Positions 42,147 through 53,179 of a DNA stretch of 64,000 nt are shown one piece after another. A program made the position numbers and the translations under genes. How positions within the stretch are numbered: position 1 is the first letter of the stretch; every line of letters begins with the position of its first letter. A model generated the notes under the pieces. The model was not told the origin of the DNA, ran no database searches, and was given only the letters and a program-made list of their open reading frames with translations. Origin of the DNA: Chaetomium olivaceum (lineage: Eukaryota > Ascomycota > Sordariomycetes > Sordariales > Chaetomiaceae); the NCBI GenBank assembly GCA_039881045.1, contig JAYWVB010000005.1:310001-374000 (forward strand), read 5' to 3'.

Positions 42147-43454
42147 TTGCCCAGACAAGCACCCCCTGAACCCCTGAGTGGAACAGGATGGCCGGCCCCT
42201 ACTGCTCCAGTCCAAAGGGGGAGGAGTGGGCAAGAGCAGTCCCGGCACCTACCTCCCACCCCACCCCTCTCACCCCCGCCCTCCGACATAGAGGCTATCA
42301 AGAAGCTGGTTGACGAGCTGGTGGGACTGGCGGACTCCGAGAAGAAAGGGACAGCCAGAGGCATGGGGCAAGACCTGTTAGCGGCCGTCCGGAAAATGTA
42401 CGACGCGTCTCAGTTACAGACTGGAAACATCTCGCTGGCCAACCTCCGCAAGGTGGTGGCCGAGGAAGTGAAGGCAGCCGTTAATGGAGCCGGGACCCAG
42501 GACAAAGGAACCTGGGCCGCAGTGGCCGCTCACGGGGCTGTCCCCCCTCAGTCACAGCCCAACACCCCGACAAAGATAGTGCCGACCCGCATAAACAAGG
42601 AGATCCTAGTCAGAGGCAGAGGAATGCCAGCCGATCTCGCCAAGCGCACCCCGCAAGAAACCATCCAGGCTGTCAACCGAGTGTCAGTCAAGAAGGGAGC
42701 AGTCGCAGCCCGAAGGCTCCCCAGCGGCGACACAATCGTCACATTCCAGAGCGTAGGGGCAAGAGACTGGCACTCGACGAACACCAACTGGATCACGGAG
42801 GCTTTTGGAGAGCAGGCCGAAGAGAGCAAGCGAACCTTTGCAGTGCTGCTGAAAGGCGTGTGGAAGAAGAACCTCCAAGGGGTCACCGAGGAGGAGTTCG
42901 GGAAGGAAACTGGCCTCCACACAGTCGATAAAGTGAAGCTTAGAGTGCCGAGACACAGGGAGGCGACCCGGGCAACGGTGCTGGTCGCTTTAACCTCCCA
43001 GGAGGAAGCACGCAAGGCGTGCGACGAGGGAGTGATCTGGAGGGCTCAACTACTGGACTGCGAGCCTTACTGGGCTGCCCTCAGCCCAACGCAGTGCTAC
43101 AAGTGCTGGAAGTGGGGACACACGCAACACCATTGCAAGGCGACTCCATTGTGCCCGCGTTGCGGGACAAAAGCCCATGGAGAGGGCGGCAGGGACGGCG
43201 AGGCTCAGTGCCCTACTCACAAAAACGAAATCCCGCTCCGATGCCCGGCCTGCGGAGGAAGGCATCCGGCGTGGTCAGGAGAGTGCCCGGAGAAGTCGAG
43301 GACCCACTCGCCAAGGCCAGGAGGCCTACCAGTTCCGACGGACATACGAAACCGCAGCACGAACTCTACCAGCACGCTCCCACGAGCGCTCCAGCGTTTA
43401 ACTTCGAGGCGAGAGAGGGACGACGAAGCTACAGTGGTAGGCAGGAAAGGTTGA
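42147..43454 (+). CDS. LINE ORF1 (gag-like nucleic-acid-binding protein)
   Basis: 435 codons after a TAG at 42144. No ATG occurs at the beginning, so the true start is lost or upstream. The N-terminal part is Pro-rich, then a central domain, then three cysteine clusters: CYKCWKWGHTQHHC (C-x2-C-x4-H-x4-C), CPRCGTKAHGEGG and CPACGGRHPAWSGEC. ORF1 proteins of this clade bind the element's RNA. The C-terminal frame stays open to 43454. Confidence 0.75.
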   Translation: MPRQAPPEPLSGTGWPAPTAPVQRGRSGQEQSRHLPPTPPLSPPPSDIEAIKKLVDELVGLADSEKKGTARGMGQDLLAAVRKMYDASQLQTGNISLANLRKVVAEEVKAAVNGAGTQDKGTWAAVAAHGAVPPQSQPNTPTKIVPTRINKEILVRGRGMPADLAKRTPQETIQAVNRVSVKKGAVAARRLPSGDTIVTFQSVGARDWHSTNTNWITEAFGEQAEESKRTFAVLLKGVWKKNLQGVTEEEFGKETGLHTVDKVKLRVPRHREATRATVLVALTSQEEARKACDEGVIWRAQLLDCEPYWAALSPTQCYKCWKWGHTQHHCKATPLCPRCGTKAHGEGGRDGEAQCPTHKNEIPLRCPACGGRHPAWSGECPEKSRTHSPRPGGLPVPTDIRNRSTNSTSTLPRALQRLTSRRERDDEATVVGRKG

Positions 43455-43689
43455 GAGGGAGACCGACGATTGCGGCCGCAGCCCAGCGTCAGGCTCTCTT
43501 AGACCCCCATCAGACCAGGATCAATTCGAGGTACCGAGGGTGCGATTCGCAAGCCCGATAGTCAGCGGTGTCGACACCGCGCCCCGCCGCCCCGAGCGCC
43601 CGAGCCGGCCAGTGGACCAGCACCTGCCGCCCCGCCAACCCCCGGCCACTACCAATCTGGAGCGCGCGACGCCGAGGGAGACACTACGA

Positions 43690-46600
43690 TGGACTCGATC
43701 ACCGTCGCAGGCGATGAAAATTAAAATCTACTCTGGAACACCGAAGGAATCAAGCAAACACTGGAAGTTTTGCTGGAAGAGGCCAAATACGACCTCCTGG
43801 CGGTGCAAGAACCGTGGATCAACAAGGCGACGAAGTCCACATACTGCCCCCGGAGCAGCAGATACCACCTGGTATACACAACTCGAGGGGCGGGCGGCGA
43901 TATACGTAAGCAAAAGGTTTGAAATCAGGCAGTGGGACTCCGAAGCCACGGAGAAGGTGCGCGTGTGGTTTCCAGAGGCGGACCTTGGAAGGAGGGCCGG
44001 ATTCGAGCTTTGGTCCATACAACCCCCCGGCGGCGAGAACGTCCGAGAGCCCTCCAAGGGCGGCAGGCCAGCCACCCGGTGGTTCTGCAGGGACTTCAAC
44101 CTAAAGACCCACTGTGGGACGAGTTTGGACGCTACGACAGGAATCCGAAGACCTATTTGAGCTGGTTCCCTGTGGGACCTCACCATCAGGACGCCAAGGG
44201 GGGCGACCGCGAGCTCCCCAGGGCGACAGCGAGGCCGCCCGTCAACCATTGACCACTTCTGGACGTCGAAAACCTCCACAGTATACTACGGGGAGAATGT
44301 CGCGGAAAGTCAGACCACTACCCACAGGTGCTCGAGGTCGGGGAAGGGCGTGGGCCGAGGCCAACCCAACCAGACGGCTGGGCCTGGAAGAAGATGGACA
44401 AGGAGAGGGTGAAGCTGAATCAGAGCTGCTGTGTAGGGCCATGGGTCTCACAGACCCGGGCCGAATGGGCTACTGGCAGGACCGAACAGTCGAGGGCTCG
44501 ACAAGCTTTTGATAGCCTGGTGGGTGGCTCACATGGGTCGCAGGGGAAAGCACTCCGGAAGAAGGGAGCTGCGGCTACAGCTCTCCTGGTGGACTGCGGA
44601 GGTGCAACAGGCCGCCCGGGAGGCCCGGAGGGCAGAAAGGCTGGCGAAGGAGACTCGGGCAGAGTACTGTTGGGAGGAGCTCGGCGAAAGGCTCAAGGAC
44701 CTTGCCAGAACAACGCGAGAAGCGCGGACGAGGGCTTGGAGGAACAATCTGCAGGACGCAAGCGAGGCAGAGAAGCCCGATCAGATGTGGAGCTGGAGAT
44801 GGGCTAGGCTACGGAGCTTTTTGCCGCCGAACCACCGAGGCTACCGGCATTTAAGGACTCGTCCGGGCGGTAACGCCGAAACGCATGATCAGAAGGCCAG
44901 CGCACTGGCCGAGAGGTTCTTCCCGGACCCACCGGCCAACCTAACGGACGTGGAAGACCAAGCCTTCTGGGCAGCTGGAACCCGGGCTTCGACGTCTCTC
45001 AGGCAGTGACACCGACCGAGGTCACGAAGGCATAGGAGGAGCAAGCCCCTGGAAGGCGCCAGGGGAGGACTGCTCCGATGGGTCTCTGAAGGCATGTGGA
45101 ACACACTGGCTGAAGTGCTCGCCGTATGGCGACGATGCCTGGAACTGGGATGGTTTCCCGACCGGTTCAAAAGGGCAAGACCGTAGTACTACCGAAGCCG
45201 GGAAGCACCGCCAGTGTATCAGACCCCGGGGATATAGGCCCATTGCGCTGCTGCCAACCCTAGGGAAGGTAATAGAGTCAGTGGTCGCCAAAGGTCACTC
45301 AAGCGCAGAAGCCAACGGCCTACCGACGAACAATGGGAAACAGGGCACACGCTCCAGAGCTGGCTGTCGGCTAGTAGTAGCCCAGGTCCAGGAGGCGTGG
45401 AGACAGAAGGCCGCGGCATCCCTGTTGCAACTGACATTTCAGGGGCCTTCGACGGTCAACCACACACCGACTAGCAACTCTGCGGAAATGGGCTACCCGA
45501 GGTGGCTAGTCCTCTGGACAAAGACTGGTTGACGGGCCGAGAGGCCACCCTCCTTTTTGACGGCAAGAGGCGGCACCGACAGCAATTCGGGCAGGGGTCC
45601 CCCAAGGCTCACCCCTTTCCCCTGTCCTCTTCATCCTCTACATTTCCTCACTATACAAGCAGCTAAAAGACGAACACCCTCACTTGGCTATAGCGGGGTT
45701 TGCGGATGACACCAACCTCCTGGTATTTGGTCGTAAACCCCGAGGCTAACGTCCGGCAACTGAGGCGGCGTGGGAAACATGTACGATGGGCGACAGTCGG
45801 GGGATGAAGTTTGCCCCGGAAAAGAGCGAACTAATTCCATTTCAACAAGGGACGACGGCAGTGGACAACCAGCTAAACTCACCAACCCAGGGGGGCACCA
45901 GCCCCGTCAGACCGACGGAGTCTGCCAGGTTTGGGAGTCTGGCTGACCGGAAGCTCAACTGGAAAGCCCACCTTGCGGCGGTGGAAGAAAATGAAGACCC
46001 AGAGCTACGCACTGTCGAGAATAGCGGCGAAAACGTGGGGACTGGGCTAGCTAAAGCGCGAGAAGTGTACACAAAGTGCATCCGGTCAGCGCTGGCCTAT
46101 GGCGCATCGTCGTTCACATCCCCACGGACGTAGGAGGCGAGCCGGCAAGAAAGGCATCACCGGCCCTCGGGAAGGTCCAGAACAAAAGCTTGCGGATTGT
46201 GACGGGAGCCTTCAAAGCCACTCCCATTCCGCAACCTCGAGACGGAGGCGTGGGTGCCACCGTTGACCTATATCAACAAGCGACTTGCGGACTTTGAAAC
46301 CAGGCTCCAGCGAACCGACTTAGACGACGGCCAGGGCGGCAAGAAACCGCAGGGGCGTCGTTCTTACCGCCTGTCGCAAGATACAGCAGAGACTCCGCGG
46401 GACGGCGGCAGGGGCCGGCCGCGAACCGTGGGACTGCGGGAGCCCACGGCAGTGGAGAACGCCGCAAGCACGATCGCGCGCTGGACGGGGGGAGCTGTAG
46501 ATACAAACAGGAGCGGAGGACGCCTGGAGAGCGAGGTGGCTAAAGGAACGGGACGGTAGAGCAATCACCAGACCGGCGGACGACTTTGACCATCAGCGAG

Positions 46601-46989
46601 AGACGCTATTCCGAGATGAAACCCTAAGACGGCACGACGGTCTCACCAAGGCGAGGAGTTCTCTGCTGGTCCAGATCCGAACGGGGGCAATAGGCCTACG
46701 GGACTTTCTGTTTACACGAGGAGTCCCAGAGATCCTAACGCCCGCCTGCCAGTGCGGCGAAGGACGGGAGACTGCCGAGCACCTGGTAGTGTGGTGTTTG
46801 GCCCCACCGCTGACTCGAAGATGGGAGAGAGCTGGAATTCGAACGCGACGGGACTTTTACTCTGTTCTGCACGGTATTGATCCTGCAACAGCACGGCTCA
46901 CGAGGAGGGTCCTGGGATGGCTGATGGACTCAGGAAGGCTGCCGATGTACAGTTTGACTAGGAGGCTCGAGCTGGAAGCGGCGGCCTAA
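43690..46989 (+). pseudogene. LINE ORF2 (APE endonuclease, reverse transcriptase), many frameshifts
   Basis: The start region MDSITVAGDEN is at 43690. Endonuclease pieces are DLLAVQEPWINK at about 43790 and RAAIYVSKRFEIRQWDSEA at about 43890. RT pieces: RPIALLPTLGKVIE-type block near 45230, and the catalytic region SPVLFILYISSLYKQL...FADDTNLLVFG at about 45610-45735. The C-terminal part has AREVYTKCIRSALAYGAS near 46050, CQCGEGRETAEHLV near 46750 and ends WLMDSGRLPMYSLTRRLELE at 46989. The frame changes more than ten times, mostly by single-base losses compared with the 58-kb copy, so no ORF2 product is possible as read. Confidence 0.85.
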
Positions 46990-47189
46990 CACGCCCCTCC
47001 TTCGGAGGCCAGGGGCCTCCTCTCTTTGTATTCGCAGGCTCACACACGTGTACTTTCCTTGAAAATTGGTATGGGTTTTTCATCCGGCCTGTGAGGGCGC
47101 GGTTTTCCTGTACAGTAAATAGCTGAGGGTCCGGCACGCCTTAGGGCACAGCGGAGTATGAATAATAAATATTAACAAACAAATCTACC

Positions 47190-48900
47190 GTCTGAGCTAG
47201 CAAGCCCTCGACCGGCTTTGCCTCGAAGAAAACGACGTGAATTGTCTTCCCTTCTCCTGTGCTGTCAGCGCCGACCGCTGCTTGGTGGTATTGGAAACAT
47301 CGAATTCCAAAGGAATCTCGGAGATCGTACGGATCTACGCCCTGAACGATACCAAGAATGAAACCGACAATTAGACGACTTTCTACGCCTTCCTTTTCCC
47401 TGCCACCTGCTTCACCGAGGTGATTGGGTACTGGCGAAACACTGGCAGCGTCGTGTCTAGCCGTGAGACCGAATCTTGTTTGGAGGTCTTTGATAACTTG
47501 CAGTCCAAGACGGCCATTCGGGCTATTCTGGCCGTGGGAGCGGAGTCTCTGCGGTTGACGTGGCGGATCCTAAATTGGTGGCCAGCCTCCCATTCAACCG
47601 AGTCAAGAAACAGACCCTGAAGACATTGATCGCACATCTTGCCGAGTTCAAAGAGGCCGGTGATGGGCTTGCCCTCATCTCCCCGACCCCTAAAGACGTG
47701 TTCCTTTTCTCGAACGGCATGAATGCTATCTACATCGTCTCTCAAGCTTTGGCATCTCTACCTGGTGAGCATGACGTCGTTGGTTACGGCTAAGTGCTTG
47801 TTCCTGGTGTGAGTATGCAATATCACAACACTGACTCGTTACACCCTCGGCTCTACGGCGAGACAAGAAACGCAATAGAACGTAACCTGTAGGACAACGT
47901 AACCTTTTACCACAAGGGGAATAAGGAGGACCTCGACGAGTTGGAGGCTGAGTTAGCATCGGGTCGGCGCATCCAGGCGCTCTTCTTCGAATGCCTTGGG
48001 AACCCCTTACTCACCGCGTCAGATCTCTCCCGAATTCACGAGCTTGCCACCAAGTACGGCCTCATTGTCGTGTGCGACGACAGCGTTGTCACTGGGGTAA
48101 ATCTCGATCTCTTAGCTGTTGTCGACATCGTGTTAACCAGCTTGACTAAGATGTTCAGCGGAGCCTGCAACGTAACCACCGGAAGGTAAGTAATCGTCCC
48201 CTAAGCCTGAGCAAGAACACCACCTCCTTGACCTAAACGAAACCGTCCGGCCATCTTGCCCCCATGCTAACTAACAACCCCCCTCCGGCGTCGTCCTTAA
48301 CCCCGGCTCCCACCACTACACGAAGATCAAGATGCACCTGACCGCCATCTACGAAGACACGCTCTTCCCCCTGGACGCCATAACGCTACACCACAACAGC
48401 ACCGACGTGGTCGCACGCATGTACCTCGCCAACGCCAACATTTTACCCGTGGTCGCGTTCCTCGCCGCGCACCGCTCCATCACACACGTGCGGTACCCGT
48501 CGACGGTCCCCACCGCCGCGCTCTACCGGCGCCACCAGCGCGCGGACGGCGGCGGGGAAGGCCAGGTGCTGAGCGTGGTATTCCGGGATCTGCGCTGTGC
48601 CGAGGTGTTTTACGATGCGCTGGATGTGTGCAAGGGCACGAGCTTTGGGACTAACTTTACGTTGTGTATGCCGTTTGTGGTGCTGGCGATAGAGAGTTGT
48701 TGGGGGTGCCGAAGCATATCCCGCGGTTGAGTGTGGGGTCAAAGAATGGGAAGGAGATTTGACGGTAGTGAAGAGGGCGCTAAGAGCGGTGGAGGACTCT
48801 GAGCGGAGTGTTGATGGCGTGGTAGTGCAAGGGGACGGGGCAGAAGTTTGCCCGTGTCCTCGGACTTGGTTTCGGAAGAACTTGCTGAGTGTCAAGCAAG
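47190..48900 (+). pseudogene. Cystathionine gamma-synthase-like PLP enzyme, decayed
   Basis: Family reaction: PLP-dependent gamma-replacement on an O-acylated homoserine with cysteine (methionine biosynthesis). The N-terminal part of the gene is absent. The fungal middle domain is seen as YAFLFPATCFTEVIGYWRN and SSRETESC (47375-47480). The PLP fold follows in pieces: PTPKDVFLFSNGMNAIYIVS near 47690, ALFFECLGNPLLTASDLSRI near 47975, CDDSVVTGVNLDLL with the cofactor Asp near 48075, and VLTSLTKMFSGACN with the Schiff-base Lys near 48140. The C-terminal domain is at 48332-48730, with a frame change before LLGVPKHIPRLSVG. Some breaks may be introns (for example around 48185-48290), but stops at 47371, 47790 and 47890 show decay. 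The LINE lies just upstream and may have removed or displaced the 5' end. Confidence 0.72.
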
Positions 48901-49399
48901 AGAGGGGTTGACATCCGACCGCCTGCGAGTAAGGTACCCGATTAAGCGGAGATTACTCATATCAATAGCTTAATACTTCATAAAGTCGGACTAGGTTAGG
49001 CTAGGAACCAATAATGCTACCGCGTCAGCATTCCCCGCCTTTAGACAACTTGGTACTACCACTGCCCCTTTCCTTTAGAGATTGCCTGCAGATGCCGTGG
49101 CACACGAGTAAGCCATCAAATTTAAACAACTTCCCCGCGTACCTCTTATCCCGTCCGCCACCTCTTGGCTTCACCTATCCCATGTTTTAGGCGGGCCGGC
49201 AAATGTCTCGTCTCACTCGGCCACGGTGGTTGGGGTTACCGTTACTTGGAGCGGGATGAGTATGGCTGGTAGTTGATATAAAGTCCCTTCCGACTGGCTG
49301 TGAAGATTGTGGTGCCAAGTCGTTGTCCCGGCAGTCGCTCAGGTCACCTACCAGATTGCCGTTCCAGCACGCCTACCACACACCACGAAGTCCAATACT
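48901..49399. other. Intergenic: promoter region of the hydrolase gene
   Basis: No coding signal. GATATAAAG-like sequence near 49275 could be the TATA region for the gene starting at 49400. Confidence 0.45.
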
Positions 49400-50458
49400 A
49401 TGTTGGCAAATACCAGTTCACGGCAACTTGTAGGGCTGTTTCTTGCAGCCCTGGCAAGCCAGACCGCCGCCGAGGATGGCAGCCACTGGGAACCAGACAA
49501 GCCGATCATGCTCCGCCAATCCGGGGGCTTCACGATCGGCGGCAAGATCATACCCAACCCGCAAAACCCCAACATGACCCTCTCCTGCGATCACGGCTAC
49601 GTCGAGTACTTCAACCCCTGGAGGCCCCGCAAGACGGGAATTTTCATGTGGCACAGCTCCAGCACCCAGAGCTTCCAGAACCGCTGGGACGGCGGCGAGG
49701 GCTTCAAAGATAAGTTCCTGCGGCGCGACTACCCGGTCTATCTCTGGGATGGACCACGCGTCGGGCGGGCCAACTGGGCCTGCAACTCAACCTTCTACAC
49801 GCCGGACTACCGGGACCAGGGCAATTTCGGGGCGTGGAACTTTGGCCCGCGCTACCCCGAGTTTTGGCCCGACGTGCAGTTCCCGACGGAGAGCGAGTAT
49901 GCCTGGCAACAGGCCACCAGCTCGCGGTATGTCGAGTACGACTCGTCAGCGAGCGTGCATCTCGAGACAGATGCCGCGGCTATTGCTGCCGACTCAGGAA
50001 AACTCGGCAAGAGCATTGTTTACCTGGGCAACTCGGCCAGCGGGTTGCGCGCCCAGATGACGGCCGTCAAGAGCAACACGACAAATATCAAAGGCATTGT
50101 TTGTTATGAGGGTTATGGCTATATCTTCCCAGACAATGCCGGCATCGAGCCGGGGCCCGGGCTCAACGCCTTCGGCCCGTATGTTGTCCCGCTTGAAGAT
50201 TTCAAGAAGTTGACCAGGATACCTATTCAGTTCTTGTGGGGAGATCACCGGGACGAGAGTTACACTTTCCTCAACCAGTCGAGGCAGGCGGCGGCGTTGA
50301 TCAACAAGTACGGCGGCAACGCCCAGGTCATCAAGCTGGGAGAGGAGCTGGGTTGGAAGGGGACCACCCACATCGCCTTTGCGGATATGCACAACGACAA
50401 GGTAGCTGATCTCTTAGAGGACTTTCTGCGCAAGAACCATCTGTCCCGTTATGAGTAG
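49400..50458 (+). CDS. Secreted alpha/beta-hydrolase, 352 aa
   Basis: The ATG at 49400 starts MLANTSSRQLVGLFLAALAS, a signal peptide with probable cleavage after QTAA; upstream in-frame codons lack an ATG. Intronless and uninterrupted. The fold signature is IVYLGNSASGLRAQ, where Ser212 in G-N-S-A-S-G is the likely nucleophile (variant of the G-H-S-x-S-G elbow). Asp282 (FLWGDHRDES) and His324 (GTTHIAFADMHND) are candidate triad partners. N-terminal strands carry GYVEYFNPWRPRKTGIFMWH. It probably acts outside the cell as an esterase or lipase-like enzyme; the substrate is unknown. It lies tail-to-tail with the next gene (stop codons 204 bp apart). Confidence 0.8.
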   Translation: MLANTSSRQLVGLFLAALASQTAAEDGSHWEPDKPIMLRQSGGFTIGGKIIPNPQNPNMTLSCDHGYVEYFNPWRPRKTGIFMWHSSSTQSFQNRWDGGEGFKDKFLRRDYPVYLWDGPRVGRANWACNSTFYTPDYRDQGNFGAWNFGPRYPEFWPDVQFPTESEYAWQQATSSRYVEYDSSASVHLETDAAAIAADSGKLGKSIVYLGNSASGLRAQMTAVKSNTTNIKGIVCYEGYGYIFPDNAGIEPGPGLNAFGPYVVPLEDFKKLTRIPIQFLWGDHRDESYTFLNQSRQAAALINKYGGNAQVIKLGEELGWKGTTHIAFADMHNDKVADLLEDFLRKNHLSRYE

Positions 50459-50664
50459 TTGGAGGGCGTTTGGGGCAGGCCGTTATAGCCCCAAAGCGTG
50501 GAAACCTTTGGTATTTTTTCACTTGGTGGAAACTGAATACAACAGGGAATAGGAAATGTCTCGTCCGAAACAAAACCGGAGAACAGGGGTAAATCCATAG
50601 ATAGGATAACCACTACAGTTGAATCAAACATTTTGACTACCGCAATGACCACAAATTGAAGTGC

Positions 50665-51657
50665 TCATCCCCGCATAGCCTCCTCATACACACTCGCATC
50701 GACAAACTTCTCCAGTTCCGCCCTGGTCAACGCCTTCCGGTTGTCCTTTTTGGCAAGATACTGATCCTCCCGCTCCAGATAATCCACCAAATCCTTACCC
50801 AAGCTCCCCGGCCCCCAAACATGATCCTCCCAGACATTCCTCAGCACCGGCTCATCCACGCCCACCTTCTCCGCCACAAAGTCCACCACCCCCTGTCCAC
50901 CCTCTTTAAACACCCCATAACTCTGGTTCAACGCCCTCACAAACCGCACAATCTGCCCCCTCACCGCCGGATCCCTCAGCTTCTCCTCCGTCGAATACAA
51001 ACTATACACCTCCCGATACACGCTCGCATTCTTGAACGTCACCGCGCCCTTCCCGCCTTCCTCATGCAACAGCGCCTGCACCCCCAACTCCACCGCCGTC
51101 TCCCACACCCCAAACGCATCGATCTTGCCCGCGAACAGTTCAGCCGGCATGCTGCCCTCGGCGCACGGCGCGCGCATGCAGCTGTACAGGCCCCCCGACG
51201 ACACGCTCTGGTAGTCCCTCCCGGGCTCCAGCCCCACCGTGCCCAGCAGCTGGTGCACAAACACCTCGGCCGACGTGCCCGGGATGGTGCCGACGCGCTT
51301 GCCGCGCAGGTCGGAGAGCGTGGAGATGCCCGACGCTTTGCGGGCGACGAGCCGGTAGGTGACCTCGACGAGGATGCCGATCAGGCGGTAGTTGCGATGG
51401 TTGACGTAGTTTTTCAGACCCTGGGTCTCGGCGTTGGCGGCCAGGTCGATGGTCGTGTCGCTGGCCAGGTTGGCGACGCCGCCGTTGATGATGGTGACGG
51501 CCGGGTCGGTGGGGTTTTCGGGGGTGTAGAAGTTGGTGGCGGCGTGCGGGAGGGGGGTGTGTTCGATCCATTGCTGGACGCAGGCGATTTTGAGGGCATG
51601 AGCTATTGGGAGGGGGAGGATGGTGGTTAGGAGGGTGAGCGGGTGGAGGAGGTGCAT
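50665..51657 (-). CDS. Secreted THI5/NMT1-like periplasmic-binding-fold protein, 330 aa
   Basis: The ATG at 51657 opens MHLLHPLTLLTTILPLPIAH, a signal peptide. The rest resembles bacterial ABC substrate-binding proteins for nitrate, sulfonates or taurine and the fungal THI5/NMT1 fold: NGGVANLASDTTIDLAANAE, LVARKASGISTLSDLRGKRV, GTIPGTSAEVFVHQLLGTVG, then ELFAGKIDAFGVWE and the second lobe up to AELEKFVDASVYEEAMRG. Fungi have no such ABC importers, so it may be an extracellular ligand binder or an enzyme of unknown role. It lacks the His/Cys cluster (CCCFC type) of true Thi5 as far as I can see. Intronless, uninterrupted and GC-rich; bacterial origin is possible. Confidence 0.75.
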   Translation of the reverse strand: MHLLHPLTLLTTILPLPIAHALKIACVQQWIEHTPLPHAATNFYTPENPTDPAVTIINGGVANLASDTTIDLAANAETQGLKNYVNHRNYRLIGILVEVTYRLVARKASGISTLSDLRGKRVGTIPGTSAEVFVHQLLGTVGLEPGRDYQSVSSGGLYSCMRAPCAEGSMPAELFAGKIDAFGVWETAVELGVQALLHEEGGKGAVTFKNASVYREVYSLYSTEEKLRDPAVRGQIVRFVRALNQSYGVFKEGGQGVVDFVAEKVGVDEPVLRNVWEDHVWGPGSLGKDLVDYLEREDQYLAKKDNRKALTRAELEKFVDASVYEEAMRG

Positions 51658-52234
51658 TGTGGTGGTTGGTCGTGTTAACTGTGACTCTGTTGGCTGTGGT
51701 GAGAGCTGTGGAAGCTAACGGGTGAAGTGTACTACTAATGACGGTCTTGGTTGACTGACTATTTTATGCTTGCTTGTCTGCCTATTAACCCTGAATGCTT
51801 CGGAACTCATGACCGAGCCGAGGTCAAGACCCCATTTAGGTAGGGCCTGGATGTTGTGTAACACAACCAACTTCGAGCTGGCGCTGGGATGTCACCACAA
51901 CCTCCCCTGCCGTGTCCGGGACCTATCGGGTTTGTAGCTCGTGTATGCACCGGGTTCGTGGTTTTCTGGATCCCCTCATTCCCCCTGCCGGATATAGGCT
52001 ACTACACCGGCAGTGCTCCCGGCGTTGCTGACTGGAGGGCTGACGGGTGAAGCCCGTGTACACGTGCATCTCCTCGGAAGTCCTGGAGGCGGGGGTCCGT
52101 TTAATAGTTTTATGTGCTTATGAGAAAAGTGCATAATTTGTGGAAATACTGGTTGAAGTAACATGGCATGCTGCAGGAATCTATGAGCGGTATGGAATTG
52201 ATCCGTCGTCTTTATCAGCGACATATTGTCTGAG
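51658..52234. other. Intergenic, no supported gene
   Basis: Promoter side of the binding-protein gene; only short frames. Nothing else recognised. Confidence 0.5.
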
Positions 52235-53069
52235 ATGTCACCTCAGGATGAGTGGGAACCCAGGAATGTGCGGTTGCCTCCGTCTCTTCTAAAACCCTCT
52301 CACAATCGTGATACCGTTTTATGCTGTAAAGAATGTCCCTGGTCATACCAATCTCCCCAGTCAGTCCGTATGTTCCTATCAATCTGGCCCCTCTTTACCC
52401 AGCCATACCTAGCCATCTGCATTCCCCCGAGAGCTTCCGGCATGAAGGGGTTGGTAGTGAGGGCTTCGCATCGCGTCAGTCTCTTACTGCGAATAATAAT
52501 GGTCAAGGCCAAGGCGATGTTCCCAGGAGCAGACGACCTTGCCATTGATCGCTCTGTGGACTTGACCATTCGATTATGGCTAATGATGAACACCCAAGAC
52601 GACCACATGTCTCTATTGAGCCCACAAAGGCCCTCTGTACGATGGGACAACAGTTTGTCGCTGGCTAGCTTTGTTGACAAACAATTTTCCCTGTATGTCA
52701 CAAAGCTTGGGGTGCGTGAGAGCCGCTTGAGCCCCTCTTTTACCGTGGCAAGAATGGTGAAGCTGTGTGGCTTACAGCTCGAGTGGACCGACAGCCTCGA
52801 GGCCCACCTCAGGCTCGACAGACGAAGCAAGACTCGACGTCAACGAGTTCGACTTCTGGAGGGACCACCTGCTCGAGCTGTACGAGAAAATCTACCTTGC
52901 GCCAGACGACAGCTGGAGGCAGTTGTGGATTGACAGGAGGAACCCCCACCAGTATTACACCTGGGTTGCCCTTGTTGTGTTGCTTTTGTCGACTGGGTCG
53001 TTTATTGTTTCTGTTGTCCAGGCTTGGGCGAGCGTTAAGGCTCTGAACGTGCAGACGGCAGGGAATTAA
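52235..53069 (+). pseudogene. Fungal membrane protein remnant (C-terminal TM, RRNP motif), internally deleted
   Basis: The first frame holds AMFPGADDLAIDRSVDLTIR, WDNSLSLASFVDKQF, SFTVARMVKLCGLQLEWTDS and HLRLDRRS, a pattern I recognise from a large family of fungal hypothetical proteins. After a shift near 52830 a second frame gives FDFWRDHLLELYEKIY, then LWIDRRNPHQYYTWVALVVL and a transmembrane helix (VALVVLLLSTGSFIVSVVQA). In the family these parts are separated by about 60-100 more residues, so an internal piece is missing, and the N-terminal start is unclear. Confidence 0.55.
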
Positions 53070-53179
53070 CGAGAATATTTGACACAGTAAAACAGCCAAG
53101 AAGCCCAAGATCTTGAGGAAATCGTTGTAAAGATTGGGGATTCCACACACTTTCAAATGAATCAAAGAATACTACAAGA

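Larger units (their letters stand above)
41909..47168 (+). mobile_element. Full-length Tad1-like LINE with 15-bp target duplication
   Basis: A 15-bp direct repeat ATATTAACAAACAAA flanks the element (41894-41908 and 47169-47183). The 5.26-kb element has a short leader, ORF1 with zinc knuckles, ORF2 with endonuclease, RT and a C-terminal region, a 3' UTR and an ATAAT-type tail. A 5'-truncated copy lies at 58071-59270. Both ORFs have decayed here. Confidence 0.9.
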
